A stretch of 64,000 nt of DNA, from NCBI GenBank assembly GCA_905221605.1, contig CAJNDS010002468.1:62001-126000 (forward strand), read 5' to 3'. Both the position numbers and the translations under genes were made by a program. This DNA comes from Symbiodinium natans (taxonomy: Eukaryota; Sar; Dinophyceae; Suessiales; Symbiodiniaceae). Of this stretch, positions 35,267-45,889 are shown piece after piece. The notes beneath the pieces are model-generated. The model saw only the letters and a program-made list of their open reading frames with translations, was not told where the DNA came from and made no database searches. Each line of letters opens with the position of its first letter. Position 1 is the stretch's first letter.

Positions 35267-35626
35267 TTGCAAGCTCAGGCACGACCGCCGGCCCCCAACG
35301 AGTGCATCGCACCATGGTTGGCTTCGCGCAGGGCTGCGAAAAGGAAGCCAGTGCTTGCTGGAAACACTCCAAGCCACAGGAGACGTGCATGGGTTGCTCT
35401 TTATCAAATTGGGGCACCCGAGTTCTGGGTTTCCTCGAGAGGAGATGAAGGGTTCAAGGATTTCGGGGAGGAGGCGGTGGACTTCGGGGGGTTCGCCTTC
35501 GGCCGTCCTCAAGATGCATTCTGGACTCCTCCTTATGTGTTAACGCGCGAGGCAGCCATGACTGTTCTTGTTCAGATCGCACTACTGCTTCTAGAAGATG
35601 GACTCACTGAACTCATATCGATGTAG
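35267..35626 (+). CDS. Possible C-terminal coding exon, unrecognised
   Basis: The second half of this 119-codon plus-strand frame is protein-like: YQIGAPEFWVSSRGDEGF, a Phe/Gly-rich turn region, TPPYVLTREAAMTV and a hydrophobic helix LVQIALLLLEDGL ending at a stop. The first half is basic and Pro-rich and probably lies outside the exon; an upstream acceptor is not clear. No family recognised. Confidence 0.3.
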   Translation: MQAQARPPAPNECIAPWLASRRAAKRKPVLAGNTPSHRRRAWVALYQIGAPEFWVSSRGDEGFKDFGEEAVDFGGFAFGRPQDAFWTPPYVLTREAAMTVLVQIALLLLEDGLTELISM

Positions 35627-36555
35627 ATCCTGAACGCCTCCACAACAAGGCTCTTTCCCGCAAGAACCGAATTCTATAACCCCGCTGACAAGGGTCGAAA
35701 GTTCGACAGGCTTTCTACAAAGAAGTGCATACAAAGCGGCTGTGTATTCAATCTCTGCATTGAGCATTGTGGATTCTAAAGGAGCAAATACAACTCAACC
35801 TAACCGCCGATGACGACAGGCAGACAGATTTTCTCTTAGCACTTTATGCGGGGTAAGCTGAGAATGTGCACTAAGAGGCTGTGCTTGGCTGCAACTCGCT
35901 TTCTTGAAGATCGGAGTTTACGAAAATCGGGGAACCCTAAGATCGCCAGTTACTAGGATTCCCTTGTCAGAAGGATCTCAATAAGGTACCCCATATTTCG
36001 GAAACCCCCACATACTGACCTCAAGCGACTCAAGCCTGAATGTCTGGAATCATAACAAGTCGACGCCCGATGCCTTGATGCTTGGCCACGTGCCACTCGT
36101 TTCGGAACGGTCAAGCAGCCGTTCCATCTAAGGGGACTGTCCCTGCTTCTGAGGGCAGCGCAGGAACGAAACAACCGTGCAACTTTGGCATGACAGCGGA
36201 AGGCAGTCATCCCCCAAAACATTTTCTCCCAATTGCGCACACAAAGCAGCAGCGACCCTTAAAGAGAAAACTGGCGCCACATCTGGCAGACCCAGGAGGG
36301 AGGGTGAGGAGGAAGGCACCCGTGCCAAACCACCAGTATCTCAAGTCCCCCATGTTGGTGCCGACAAGGTCGAGCGAAAGCGAAGACACGCCGCAGGCCT
36401 CTCAGCGCATGAGTCAGTAGCTGGGCCAGTAAGAGCCACCAGGAAGTCGTGCAGCACAGGCGCACCTCTCCGGAAGGCAAAGACCATCAAGAGAACCAGA
36501 CATGCACACACTAAGCATCGCTGCGCCATTCCACGCCAATCACAATTTCCCCCCC
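35627..36555. other. No confident gene
   Basis: A basic plus-strand frame at 36,177-36,555 looks disordered (many K, R, P) and runs into the repeat array, so it is not called. Nothing else stands out. Confidence 0.4.
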
Positions 36556-36696
36556 CTCCAGGGTTTAGGGTTTAGGGTTTAGGGTGTAGGGTTTAGGGTT
36601 TAGGGTTTAGGGTTTAGGGTTTAGGGTTTAGGGTTTAGGGTTTAGGGTTTAGGGTTTAGGGTTTAGGGTTTAGGGTTTAGGGTTTAGGGCTCCAGG
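36556..36696 (+). repeat. TTTAGGG array flanked by 7-bp direct repeats
   Basis: About 18 units, one with TGTAGGG. CTCCAGG occurs at 36,556-36,562 and again at 36,690-36,696, immediately at both edges, like a short target-site duplication. Confidence 0.8.
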
Positions 36697-36822
36697 CCTT
36701 CGCGAAAGCTCCCAGGTCGACTCAGGCGACATCTGGGGCATGATGCCATACAGGCTTTCGACAAGGACCTCCTGCCTGGTGGAGTACATGAACACGAGGC
36801 CACACCACCGAGCGCCCATCTC

Positions 36823-37184
36823 TCAAAACACCTCCGTGCGGACGATCTCGCACCCTGCGCAGGCCGTGCGGGAGTTCAAGCGATCACGAAAGAGCTTCTG
36901 CACCGTCGCGCGGATCCATCGGATCATGACCTCACGAACGTGACGGTTCAGGTGCTGGAAGCCAACCTGAGCGCACAGGCGCATGTCAGCGACTTTGCAG
37001 TGCGATTGGATGAGCAAGAGCATCTTATGCTTTATCGTGGAAGACAACAAGCATTTCTGTAGCAAGGATAGCAAGGTGACCGTACTTCGTATGAGTGCTT
37101 TCACCTTGTCTTCGTCCTCCTTCTTCCAGGCGCTGGCTCGCTCTGAGTCCACACAGCTGACGCAAGAAGTGACCTCATCCACAC
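36823..37184 (-). CDS. BspA gene 1, two 3' exons with a 114-nt intron
   Basis: Exon at 37,081-37,184 (104 nt, VDEVTSC...AWKKEDEDKVKALI) and exon from 36,966 down to the stop near 36,823 (VGFQHLNRHVREVMIRWI). The intron 36,967-37,080 has GT and AG ends. BspA gene 2 has the same pair at 42,734-42,837 (also 104 nt) and below 42,605, with a 128-nt GT-AG intron of unrelated sequence. Conserved exons, identical exon length and unrelated introns are strong evidence that these are real coding exons. They lie about 1.6 kb downstream of the transmembrane exon and probably encode the cytoplasmic C-terminal end. No domain recognised. Confidence 0.6.
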
Positions 37185-37476
37185 CTGCCATGTCTCAGTG
37201 GCATGTTGACCAGACTCAAGCACTTTTGAACATGACCTGTTGCAACTTATCTGTGTGCATAGCGAGTTCAAGCCCACATTGCGGGTCAACAGGTCAACAG
37301 TCTACCCAGGGCGCAGATTCATTGCTCTACCAAAAGCTCCGGAAACTGCCACCACTTGTTTTGGATTGCTGCTTTCATTCTTGCCAAGGACAACTTAAAA
37401 TACTGCAACACATAAGTTCGGCTTCGAAAGGCAGCACCCACCCATGCTCGACAAAAATCGGATTGGCCCCAATTGG

Positions 37477-39184
37477 TCCCGCCTGACTTGCCGCAGTAGA
37501 TTTGCTGCTGCAGAAACCTCACTGACTCCTCAGGCATCACGAACACGACCTGGATCTGGAGCGTCGACGCCACGAACTGCTCGTAGATGGTCCAGATTCG
37601 GGTCAAGTAGACCTAGATGCTGTTGATCTGTCAGATAAGACGACAGCAGACTGCTCTCAAAGCTTGAGCCCAACACAAGACTCTTGAACAAAACTGCGGC
37701 TGCTTCTCGGGAGCCCAGGGACAGGCTCCTCCCAAGTATCCAGAATGGCCACCATGCGCCCGATGCGTCGGAGGTTGCTTTCGAAGACCTCCTCGAGATT
37801 GTCACTTCCAGCGACCGACTCCTCGACGATGATGCGGTGCTGATTGTTCACGAAGAAGCACATGAAGAAGAAGACGCTCTCGGGCACTTCTAGAGAGCTT
37901 TGCCTGAACATCTCCAGCGCACTTCCTTACTATCGGGTCCGAGCATGAGAGCGCACGGGTTCTGCTGTGCCGCTTGCAAGAAACGGCTGAGACCACATTA
38001 ACGTTGCGCCGAGCGGCTCATCTCCGTCATGCTGTAGCGCCAGGTCCTCACGCAGAGATGCTGGTTACCCGTGCTGAAGCAGACATCTTCACACTACGCC
38101 CAGTATCTACATTCCGTTTCAAGCCAAGCCCATCCAGGACATGAAATGCGTCTGCTCTCGACGGTCGCTTCGCGGAAGCCAGTCCACAAGAGCGCAGCCT
38201 GCAACGGATGCTTAGGCTTGCGTTGCCCTTTTCGGCACCTAGTGGAAGACACTCAACAATCCTTTGCAGGTCCCAGAATCCTGTTCGGACTTGTTCTTGA
38301 GATTCCGGACTGAGTTCCCGCGCCTGGTCTCCCATCGCGAGGGCATACCACATCCTGCCCAATAGGATCTTCGCGCAGCCAGAAGGCTGTCTTCATATCG
38401 ATGAAGGAAGGGTTGCCTCAGAGTGCCAAGCTCTAGCGTCGTGGTCTACTTTGACATCTTCTAGCCCGAAGCTAGCCTTCTGCCCCGTTGCCTTTACCGG
38501 TCCGCTTGGTCGCCAGCTCCATGAACTCGATTGAAAGCAGGTAGCGCATGCTAACGCCGGCGCGCTCGCTCTGCAAGGCTCTCATGGATGCGATGTCACG
38601 CTCGAACGCAGCAGGATCCACCCCAAGATGCTGGAGCTTCGTCGCATGCTGCTGAATCGTGCCTGCAACATGCACATATGAACGATACTTCCACAATTGA
38701 AAGAGGTGTAGCACTCCGGAAGCCGCAAAGCTTAGGTCTAGAGACCTGCTTATGACTTTGCTAAGTTGCCGGGCAGATCCTCCCACAAGTCGTCATACAG
38801 CATCTTCATGCGCGTCTCGATCTGGGAAGCTCTGCGGGCGCGTACTCGTACAGCCACGAGCCGTGCCGCCACCACGGCGCTCGCAATCCCCACCACCAGC
38901 AGCGGCAAGTGCCACCAAGCGCACTGATTGTCCACCACCATCAGCGGCAAATGGCAGGCGTGGCAAGTTAACGTCCCGCCCGGGGAATATTCGAAAGCAG
39001 GACACTCCAGGCATGTGCCACGCTCCTTCGTGGGGGCCGTGCCTGCCGGACAAGCTTGGCAGGCAGCGGCCCCGGCCGCTGCGTAGCGACCGGCGGCGCA
39101 AGCCTGGCAGCCCAGACCGTTCGCAGCGGGAGCAAACCCGGCGCGGCAAGGTGGCGCGTCGAAGGAGCTTGTGCCCTCGAACAT
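37477..39184. repeat. 1.7-kb duplicated 3' half of BspA gene 1
   Basis: Nearly identical to 43,031-44,760, through both coding and non-coding sequence. It starts within the intron following the 37,492-37,612 exon and ends at the last ectodomain repeat. Differences are scattered substitutions and a few small indels, such as near 38,270-38,300. Confidence 0.85.
37492..38786 (-). CDS. BspA gene 1, middle exons
   Basis: Four protein-like segments lie between the membrane exon and the 3' exons, each repeated in gene 2. At 38,480-38,740: LSFAASGVLHLFQLWKYRSY then GVDPAAFERDIASM. At about 38,220-38,362: GRMWYALAMGDQAREL. At about 37,700-37,900: FFFMCFFVNNQHRIIVEESV then NLRRIGRMVAILDTWEE. At 37,492-37,612: VYLTRIWTIYEQFVASTLQI then VMPEESVRFLQQQIYC, bounded by CTAG upstream and a possible GC donor (GCAAGT) downstream, exactly where the two gene copies stop matching. 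Exact junctions of the other segments are unresolved. They are inferred to be cytoplasmic because they follow the only clear membrane segment. Confidence 0.45.
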
Positions 39185-40336
39185 GTCTCTTGCATTGACC
39201 AATGACGTTATGTTCCACGACCCCAGCGGCTGATTGAATGAGCTGGCACCTTCAAACATGGATTCCATACTTGTCACAGCAGAGGTGTCCCAAGAGCCAA
39301 TCGGCTGATTAAAGGATTCAGCACCTTTGAACATAGAGTTCATGTCCCTGACAGATGATGTGCTCCAGGAACCAATTGGTTGGTTAAAAACAGCCGCCTC
39401 CAGAAACATGAATGTCATGTCCTTCACCGATGACGTATCCCAACGTCCAAGCGATTCGTTGAAGCGAGCAGCGTGGCAAAACATACAGCTCATATCCTGA
39501 AGAGATGATGTGTCCCAGCGTTTCAAGGGCTGGTTGAAGGAGACGGCATATCGGAACATGGAATTTGCATCTTGAAGAGCTGAAGTGGTCCAAGAACCGA
39601 GTGCTTCATCAAAGGCCCTGGCATCTTCAAACATCGAGCTCATATCTTGAACTGCGGAGGTGTTCCATGCACTGAGTGCTTGGTTGAAGGAGCCCGCGCT
39701 GTGGAACATGGATTCCATGCTCCTCACTGCTGAAGTGTCCCATAAGCCAATCGCCTGATTGAAGGAGTGAGCACCTGCAAACATAGAGCTCATGTCCCTA
39801 ACAGATGATGTGTTCCAGGAACCAATCGGTTGGTCAAATGCACGGGCCGCTGAAAACATATTCTTCATGTCCTTCACGGCTGATGTATCCCACTCACCGA
39901 TAGGCTGGTTGAAAGCAGCAGCGGAATAAAACATGGAGCTCATATCATGTACAGCTGAGGTATCCCAAGCGCTAAGTGGCTGGTTGAAAGCAGTTGCACG
40001 CCAAAACAAGCTGCACATGTCCTTGACTCCAGATGTATCCCAGGTTCCGACAGGCTGGTTGAAGGCTTCAGCATTGCGGAACATGTAGCTCATGTCCCGA
40101 ACAGCTGACGTGTTCCAAGATCCTATCGCCTGGTCAAAAGCGCGGGCCCATGCGAACATTGAACTCATGTCTATGACCGCGGAGGTGTTCCAACGGCTGA
40201 TGTCTTCGTTGAAGCTGTGCAAATCTTTGAATATGCCACTCATGTTGGTGATCTCTCTGACATCCCAGTCAGCAATCTCACCATACCGCTGACGAAGGGC
40301 AGACCTCTCAACAGGCTTGGCTTCCCAATGGGCCAT
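38750..40336 (-). CDS. BspA-like (DUF285) repeat surface protein, gene 1
   Basis: A long exon encoding about 15 BspA/DUF285 leucine-rich-type repeats of about 25 residues (consensus WDTSAVxDMSSMFxxAxxFNQPIGS), first DWDVREITNMSGIF and last SWNITSLVNARDMF. A Cys-rich stalk follows (CRAGFAP, GCQACAAGRY, ACQACPAGTAP, CLECPAFEYSPGG, CHAC), like ephrin-receptor/GCC2-GCC3 modules. Then a membrane helix (LPLLVVGIASAVVAARLVAV) and a basic-acidic tail ending DLPGNLAKS. The exon probably begins at 40,304, where GAG then GTC matches the same acceptor in gene 2 (52,449); the upstream ATG at 40,336 is then intronic and the signal peptide lies in an unseen 5' exon. The stop at 38,750 overlaps another open frame that continues the gene, so it may also be bypassed by splicing. 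BspA repeats mediate surface adhesion in bacteria and are expanded in some protists. Function here is inferred only as a cell-surface receptor or adhesin. Confidence 0.8.
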   Translation of the reverse strand: MAHWEAKPVERSALRQRYGEIADWDVREITNMSGIFKDLHSFNEDISRWNTSAVIDMSSMFAWARAFDQAIGSWNTSAVRDMSYMFRNAEAFNQPVGTWDTSGVKDMCSLFWRATAFNQPLSAWDTSAVHDMSSMFYSAAAFNQPIGEWDTSAVKDMKNMFSAARAFDQPIGSWNTSSVRDMSSMFAGAHSFNQAIGLWDTSAVRSMESMFHSAGSFNQALSAWNTSAVQDMSSMFEDARAFDEALGSWTTSALQDANSMFRYAVSFNQPLKRWDTSSLQDMSCMFCHAARFNESLGRWDTSSVKDMTFMFLEAAVFNQPIGSWSTSSVRDMNSMFKGAESFNQPIGSWDTSAVTSMESMFEGASSFNQPLGSWNITSLVNARDMFEGTSSFDAPPCRAGFAPAANGLGCQACAAGRYAAAGAAACQACPAGTAPTKERGTCLECPAFEYSPGGTLTCHACHLPLMVVDNQCAWWHLPLLVVGIASAVVAARLVAVRVRARRASQIETRMKMLYDDLWEDLPGNLAKS

Positions 40337-42413
40337 GTAAGAGCTCTCCGCTCCATCTCCACAAGCGCTTCAGTAATGCGGAGTGCGTTGCTTGGTTGGC
40401 TTCGATTTGCAAAAAGCTTGTTTAGGTTCCCTGAGGACATACCCCCCATGAGCCGCCCTCCCTTAAGGACCCCGCAAGTTTCTGCACCTGGGCAGGGTCC
40501 TTCCACATCTCACTGAGACGTTGTCCCCCTCACGCAGTTGGACCGGTAATTGTCGAGACGCAGTGACTGTGTGAGCGGCTTTGCTCAACTAGGTGATTGG
40601 GATCGGCCAATATACGGTCCTACGATTTCCTACGCTTGCTCAAGGTCCCTGCACCCCCCCCCCCCTAAAAACAAAAAATGCCACCTCGCAATGACGATCA
40701 TCCCCGATGGCAGCATATGGAAAAATGTTACTTGCACAGAGACCTTTGCCGACAGCCTCTTCAACCACACGGTCTCCAACACAACTACCCTGACCTACTT
40801 TTTCCTCTGCCCACAGCTTGACTATTGCCTCTTTAACTAAACGGTTTGCCTTGATGCTTCATGCGCGTTTGTTTTGGAGGGGGCGGGTGCCTTGCTCAAG
40901 GGAGGATTTCTGCATCCTGCGGTGTTGAGAAAAGTGTCCCTCGTGAGCAGTCAACAGTTTCTCGCAGTGGTTCCGCTGTCGTGCCACATGTTCTGTCCAA
41001 GCAAGTACACAACCTGCTGACATGATGTCATGGGTCACTCTTGCAGTTGACCAATGCTTTCGGGGTATTGTGTGCAGCTCTGTTCTATGCGAGCGCGCCG
41101 ATTTGGGCTCTTTTCGTCCTGCTTAGAAGCCCCGGCGCCTTTCCAGTGCACTGCCACGCTCCCAGGACACCACTGCAGCGCGCAGCTCCCGTTGGGTGCG
41201 CAAGCGTTGAGTCTCAGAAGACGCGCTCAAGGGCAAGGCAACGCTTATGAGCAGCGCGAGGGGACGACACGCCATCCTGCTGGGCCAAGGCCTGCGGTGA
41301 ATCATGGGTGTGACCGGTTTAGGGTTTAGGATTTAGGGTTTAGGGTTTAAGGTTTTGGTCGCCTGGGATGCTCTCTTGGTTTCGGTTCAAGAAACAGATA
41401 AACCTCTCAGCCTCTCTTGCCGATTCGGGTACCCAAAGTTCCGCAGATGCCTTCAGATTCCGATGGAGGTGGAACAAAACAGGGGCTTTGGGCCTACGGC
41501 CTTCTGATGATTCTGCAAGCAACGCCTTGATGAATTGAGGAGGTCTTCTAAGATGGCTGACGCTGCAGTTGGCGCAAGCCCTACACAAAGGAGCCTGAGT
41601 TCTTCAACCCAACGCACGACAAAGCCATATCTGAGGGTTCTTTGAAGCTCAGATATCTTGCTGCCGGGCTCTGGGCATCAGCCCCCCTTAAGCCACTGGG
41701 CGAAAAGAAAAGAACAAAGACCCCGTAAAAGGAACAACACAAAAAAAAAGAGCCACGGGGCGGCTCCTAACTAGAAGGAGTAGCGAGTGAAGTGTCACAC
41801 CACGTGATGTCTCACATCGTTCGCGCGTGCATGTTTTCCTGCCAGTCGACATATGCTTGTCGTGCCCACGAGAAGACCTCCAGAAACTGTGAGCTCCCTT
41901 CGACAATCATAAGTAGCCTATCTACTCCTTTCCTACTCTGCCAAACGGCAACGGCAGAGCTTGCTCTATTTGTTGGACCCCGCCGCCCACCCCCCCCCCC
42001 CGCCGGGTACTCGTAGCCAATGATGGGGAATGATGAGTGATTAGGAATGGATTCGGGTTCGAGGCTCCCATCAGGTTTTGAACCTAGCTGCCAGCACTCT
42101 GCAAAGCAACAAACCGTGGGAGCTGTGACGGCAAGTGCTGTCAGTCCGTGTCGAAGTGCGGCAGAACTGCGACGTTACAGCTGGGATCCCTCCTTCCCCA
42201 ACCGCCCTTTACGGAACAACTCTTGACTACTCCAAAAACGTTCGGCCTTTTTTGCGTGCACTTGTGGCAGGGGCAGGAAAGTGGAAGGGGGCGGCGGCGC
42301 TGTTGGCATAAGCTCCGCTTGCCGGATGCAGCTCGGCCAGCGCTTAAACGAAAAGAATCGCTCTTCCCATCCATGCTGCGAAAAACAAAACTCATGCAGG
42401 GTGAGCTTTTGTG
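40337..42413. other. Spacer between BspA genes
   Basis: The first part (40,337-40,510, minus) is protein-like (ALRITEALVEMERRALTWPI) and may be an upstream exon of gene 1. Poly-C tracts lie near 40,656 and 41,990. A short TTTAGGG block is at 41,318-41,355. No other coding signal. Confidence 0.4.
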
Positions 42414-42837
42414 TCAGAAGGATGTGGCACGCACGAGCTCCTTGCGTGCAGAGGGATGCAAGGAGCGTAAGGACTCTGAGGCGTCACAGCTGTCGCAAGC
42501 TGCGCACGCCGCGTCGAGGAGTTGATGAAACGTCGCCTCCACCACGCCGCCAATCCACTGCACCATCACCTCCGTCACGTGACGATCCACGAACTCGAAG
42601 CCGACCTCAAAAAGGCCACGCGAGGGGGCTGTAAGCAGAAAAAGAGGCCCGAGAAAGCAATGACCAGCACTGACCACCCATGACTACAAAACACGACATT
42701 CGACGCAAGGAAGGGCCATCGGCGCCGGGCTACGGTGTCCTGAATCATGCTCTTCACCTTGTCTTCGTCTTCCTTCTTCCAAGCACCGGCTCGTGCAGAA
42801 TCCACGCGCCGGACACAAGCTGTGATGTTGTCAACGC
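42414..42837 (-). CDS. BspA gene 2, two 3' exons with a 128-nt intron
   Basis: Exon 42,734-42,837 (VDNITACVRRVDSARAGAWK then KEDEDKVKSMI) and exon from 42,605 down to the stop (VGFEFVDRHVTEVMVQWI, ending near 42,414). The intron 42,606-42,733 is GT-AG. These correspond to 37,081-37,184 and 36,823-36,966 of gene 1 but are clearly diverged in protein sequence, unlike the nearly identical block that starts at 43,031. Confidence 0.6.
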
Positions 42838-43030
42838 CTGTCATGAGCACAGGAGGCTGCCCGAAGCGTAAAGGAGGTCCCCAAAAAACTTTTGTAGTAG
42901 TGATACAAACACGAATGTGGAGGCAGAGAGAAGGGATCTGGAGGTGCACTGAGTTACAAGCCTTCAGGCTCAGAGGTTCGCAGGGTCCAGAAATGCACAA
43001 GCTCTATATGAGAAGGTTGTGCTGCGCATG

Positions 43031-44760
43031 TCCCGCCTGACTTGCCGCAGTAGATTTGCTGCTGCAGAAACCTCACTGACTCCTCAGGCATCACGAACAC
43101 GACCTGGATCTGGAGCGTCGACGCCACGAACTGCTCGTAGATGGTCCAGATTCGGGTCAAGTAGACCTAGATGCTGTTGATCTGTCAGATAAGACGACCG
43201 CAGACTGCTCTCAAAGCTTGAGCCCAACACAAGACTCTTGAACAAAACTGCGGCTACTTCTCGGGAGCCCAGGGACAGGCTCCTCCCAAGTATCCAGAAT
43301 GGCCACCATGCGCCCGATGCGTCGGAGGTTGCTTTCGAAGACCTCCTCGAGATTGTCACTTCCTGCAACGGACTCCTCGACGATGATGCGGTGCTGATTG
43401 TTCACGAAGAAGCACATGAAGAAGAAGACGCTCTCGGGCACTTCTAGAGAGCTTTGCCTGAACATCTCCAGCGCACTTCCTTACTATCGGGTCCGAGCAT
43501 GAGAGCACACCACGGGTTCTGCTGTGCCGCTTGCAAGAAACGGCTGAGACCACATTAACGTTGCGCCGAGCGGCTCATCTCCGTCATGCTGTAGCGCCAG
43601 GTCCTCACGCAGAGATGCTGGTGACACGTGCTGAAGCAGACATCTTCACACTACGCCCAGTATCTATGTTCCGTTTCAAGCCAAGCCCATCCAGGACATG
43701 AAATGCGTCTGCTCTCGGCGGTCGCTTCGCGGAATCCAGTCCACAAGAGCGCAGCCTGCAACGGATGCTTAGCTTGCGTTGCCCTTTTCGGCACCTAGTG
43801 GAAGACACTCAACAATCCTTTGCAAGTCCCAGGAAGCTGTTTTTTTCTGCATGGGATGGGCTTTTTCCAAGAATTGAGATTCCGGACTGAGCTTCCGCGC
43901 CTGGTCTCCCATCGCGAGGGCATACCACATCCTGCCCAACAGGATCCTCGCGCAGCCAGAAGGCTGTCTTCATATCGATGAAGGAGGGGTTGCCTCAGAG
44001 TGCCAAGCTCTAGCGTCGTGGTCTACTTATCTTCTAGCCCTGGCCCTAAGCCTTCTGCCCCGTTGCCTTTACCGGTCCGCTTGGTCGCCAGCTCCATGAA
44101 CTCGCTTGAAAGCAGGTAGCGCATGCTAACGCCGGCGCGCTCGCTCTGCAAGGCTCTCATGGATGCGATGTCACACTCGAACGCAGCAGGATCCACCCCA
44201 AGATGTTGGAGCTTCGTCGCATGCTGCTGAATCGTGCCTGCAACATGCACATATGAACGATACTTCCACAATTGAAAGAGGTGTACCACTCCGGAAGCCG
44301 CAAAGCTTAGGTCTAAAGACCTGCTTATGACTTTGCTAAGTTGCCGGGCAGATCCTCCCACAAGTCGTCATACAGCATCTTCATGCGCGTCTCGATCTGG
44401 GAAGCTCTGCGGGCGCGTACTCGTGCAGCCACGAGCCGTGCCGCCACCACGGCGCTCGCAATCCCCACGGCCAGCAGCGGCAAATGCCACCAAGCGCACT
44501 GATTGTCCACCACCATCAGCGGCAAATGGCAGGCGTGGCAAGTTAACGTCCCGCCCGGGGAATATTCGAAAGCAGGACACTCCAAGCATGTGCCACGCTC
44601 CTTCGTGGGGGCCGTGCCTGCCGGACAAGCTTGGCAGGCAGAGGCCCCGGCCGCTGCGTAGCGACCGGCGGCGCACGCCTGGCAGCCCAGACCGTTCGCA
44701 GCGGGAGCAAACCCGGCGCGGCAAGGTGGCGCGTCGAAGGAGCTTGTGCCCTCAAACATG
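43031..44760. repeat. 1.7-kb duplicated 3' half of BspA gene 2
   Basis: Partner of 37,477-39,184, with the same coding segments: exon 43,046-43,166, the FFFMCFFVNNQHRIIVEESV segment at about 43,250-43,460, and the LSFAASGVVHLFQLWKYRSY segment at about 44,030-44,310. Near 43,836-43,880 the copies differ locally (a T-rich replacement), which removes part of one segment seen in gene 1. Confidence 0.85.
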
Positions 44761-45654
44761 GACGTTTTGGCAATTAACGATGCCGTGTCCAATGAGGTCA
44801 AGCTTCTGTTAAAGGCTTTCGCATTGCTGAACATGTGGCTCATGTCCTGGACCAAGGAAGTGTTCCAACCTCCGAGCGGTTGGTTGAAGGCGGCTGCGTA
44901 TTGAAACATTGACCTCATATTCTTCACAGCACCAGTATCCCATGAGCCAAGGGGTACGTTGAATACGTTTGCACCATGGAACATATGCTGCATGTCAGTC
45001 ACTCGCGATGTGTTCCACATTCCAATCGGATGATTGAAAGCCGTAGCTCCAAAGAACATGTAACTCAAATCCACAGCTTTGATGTTCCACGAGCCAATGG
45101 GCTGGTCAAATATGACCGCCTCTGAGAACATGTGACTCAGGTCTTCTACAGCGGATGTGTTCCATGAGCCAATGGGCTGATTAAATGCCGCTGCTCCCAG
45201 GAACATGGAGCTCATGTTCCGCACGCGCGATGTATTCCACGAAGCAATCGACCGGTTAAAGGCACTGGCACTGTTGAACATGTGGCTCATGTCTCTCACG
45301 GCTGCCGTATTCCACGACCCAACTTCGTGATTGAAAGCTGTGGCACCTCTGAACATAGATCGCATGTCGGCTACTGACGACATGTCCCATAAGCCAACTG
45401 GTTGGTCGAAAGCACTGGCGCCAAAGAACATAAAGCTCGTGTCCCTGACACTCGAAGCATTCCACAAGCCAATGGGTTGGTTGAAGGCAGCCGAGAAGTA
45501 AAACATTGAGCACATGCTTGTCACGGCTGATGTGTTCCAGTACCCGATCGGCTGATTGAAGAGAACCGCAACATAGAACATGTAGCTCATGTCTTTCACA
45601 GCGGAGGTGTTCCACGAATTGATTGGTTGGTTGAAGGAAAGGGCGCCATAAAAC
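44325..45654 (-). pseudogene. BspA-like gene 2, 3' part, split by a LINE
   Basis: Encodes 12 BspA/DUF285 repeats (first FYGALSFNQPINSWNTSAV, last SLDTASLIAKTSMF), then the same Cys-rich stalk, membrane helix and tail as gene 1 with only three substitutions over about 140 residues. One repeat (SWNIKAVDLSYMF) lacks a residue. Upstream the frame runs directly into the poly-A of the LINE at 45,655; the missing first three repeats lie at 52,218-52,449. Together the two parts give 15 repeats, the same number as gene 1. The residues before FYGA in the open frame come from the LINE poly-A, so the local ATG is meaningless. With a 6.56-kb LINE inside an exon, this copy is presumably non-functional unless the element is spliced out. 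Confidence 0.8.
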
Positions 45655-45889
45655 TTTTTTTTTTGACTTTGCACGCAGATGAGAGTCCTCTATCTTGCGT
45701 CAGACCAGTGAAAAGCGAGCGATATATGCCCGGCTGCTTGCGAGGAGCAGTCTTAACTGTACAAGCAAAACGCTGCTTACGACCGAGTGGCTCCTCCGAA
45801 GAGGCTTCAAGCCACAACATCGTTTCCAGCATCCTAGAAGTAAGAACACACAGACAAACGGAGAGCCCCCCCCCCCCCCCGCACAAACA
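45655..45889 (-). other. LINE 3' UTR and poly-A
   Basis: About 225 bp between the end of the USP-like frame and the A run, including a poly-C tract (plus strand) at about 45,867-45,880. Confidence 0.7.

Noticed and set aside
44325-45674. Separate BspA gene starting at the ATG at 45,674
   Set aside because: The first codons come from the LINE poly-A; the real upstream part lies beyond the element at 52.2-52.5 kb.
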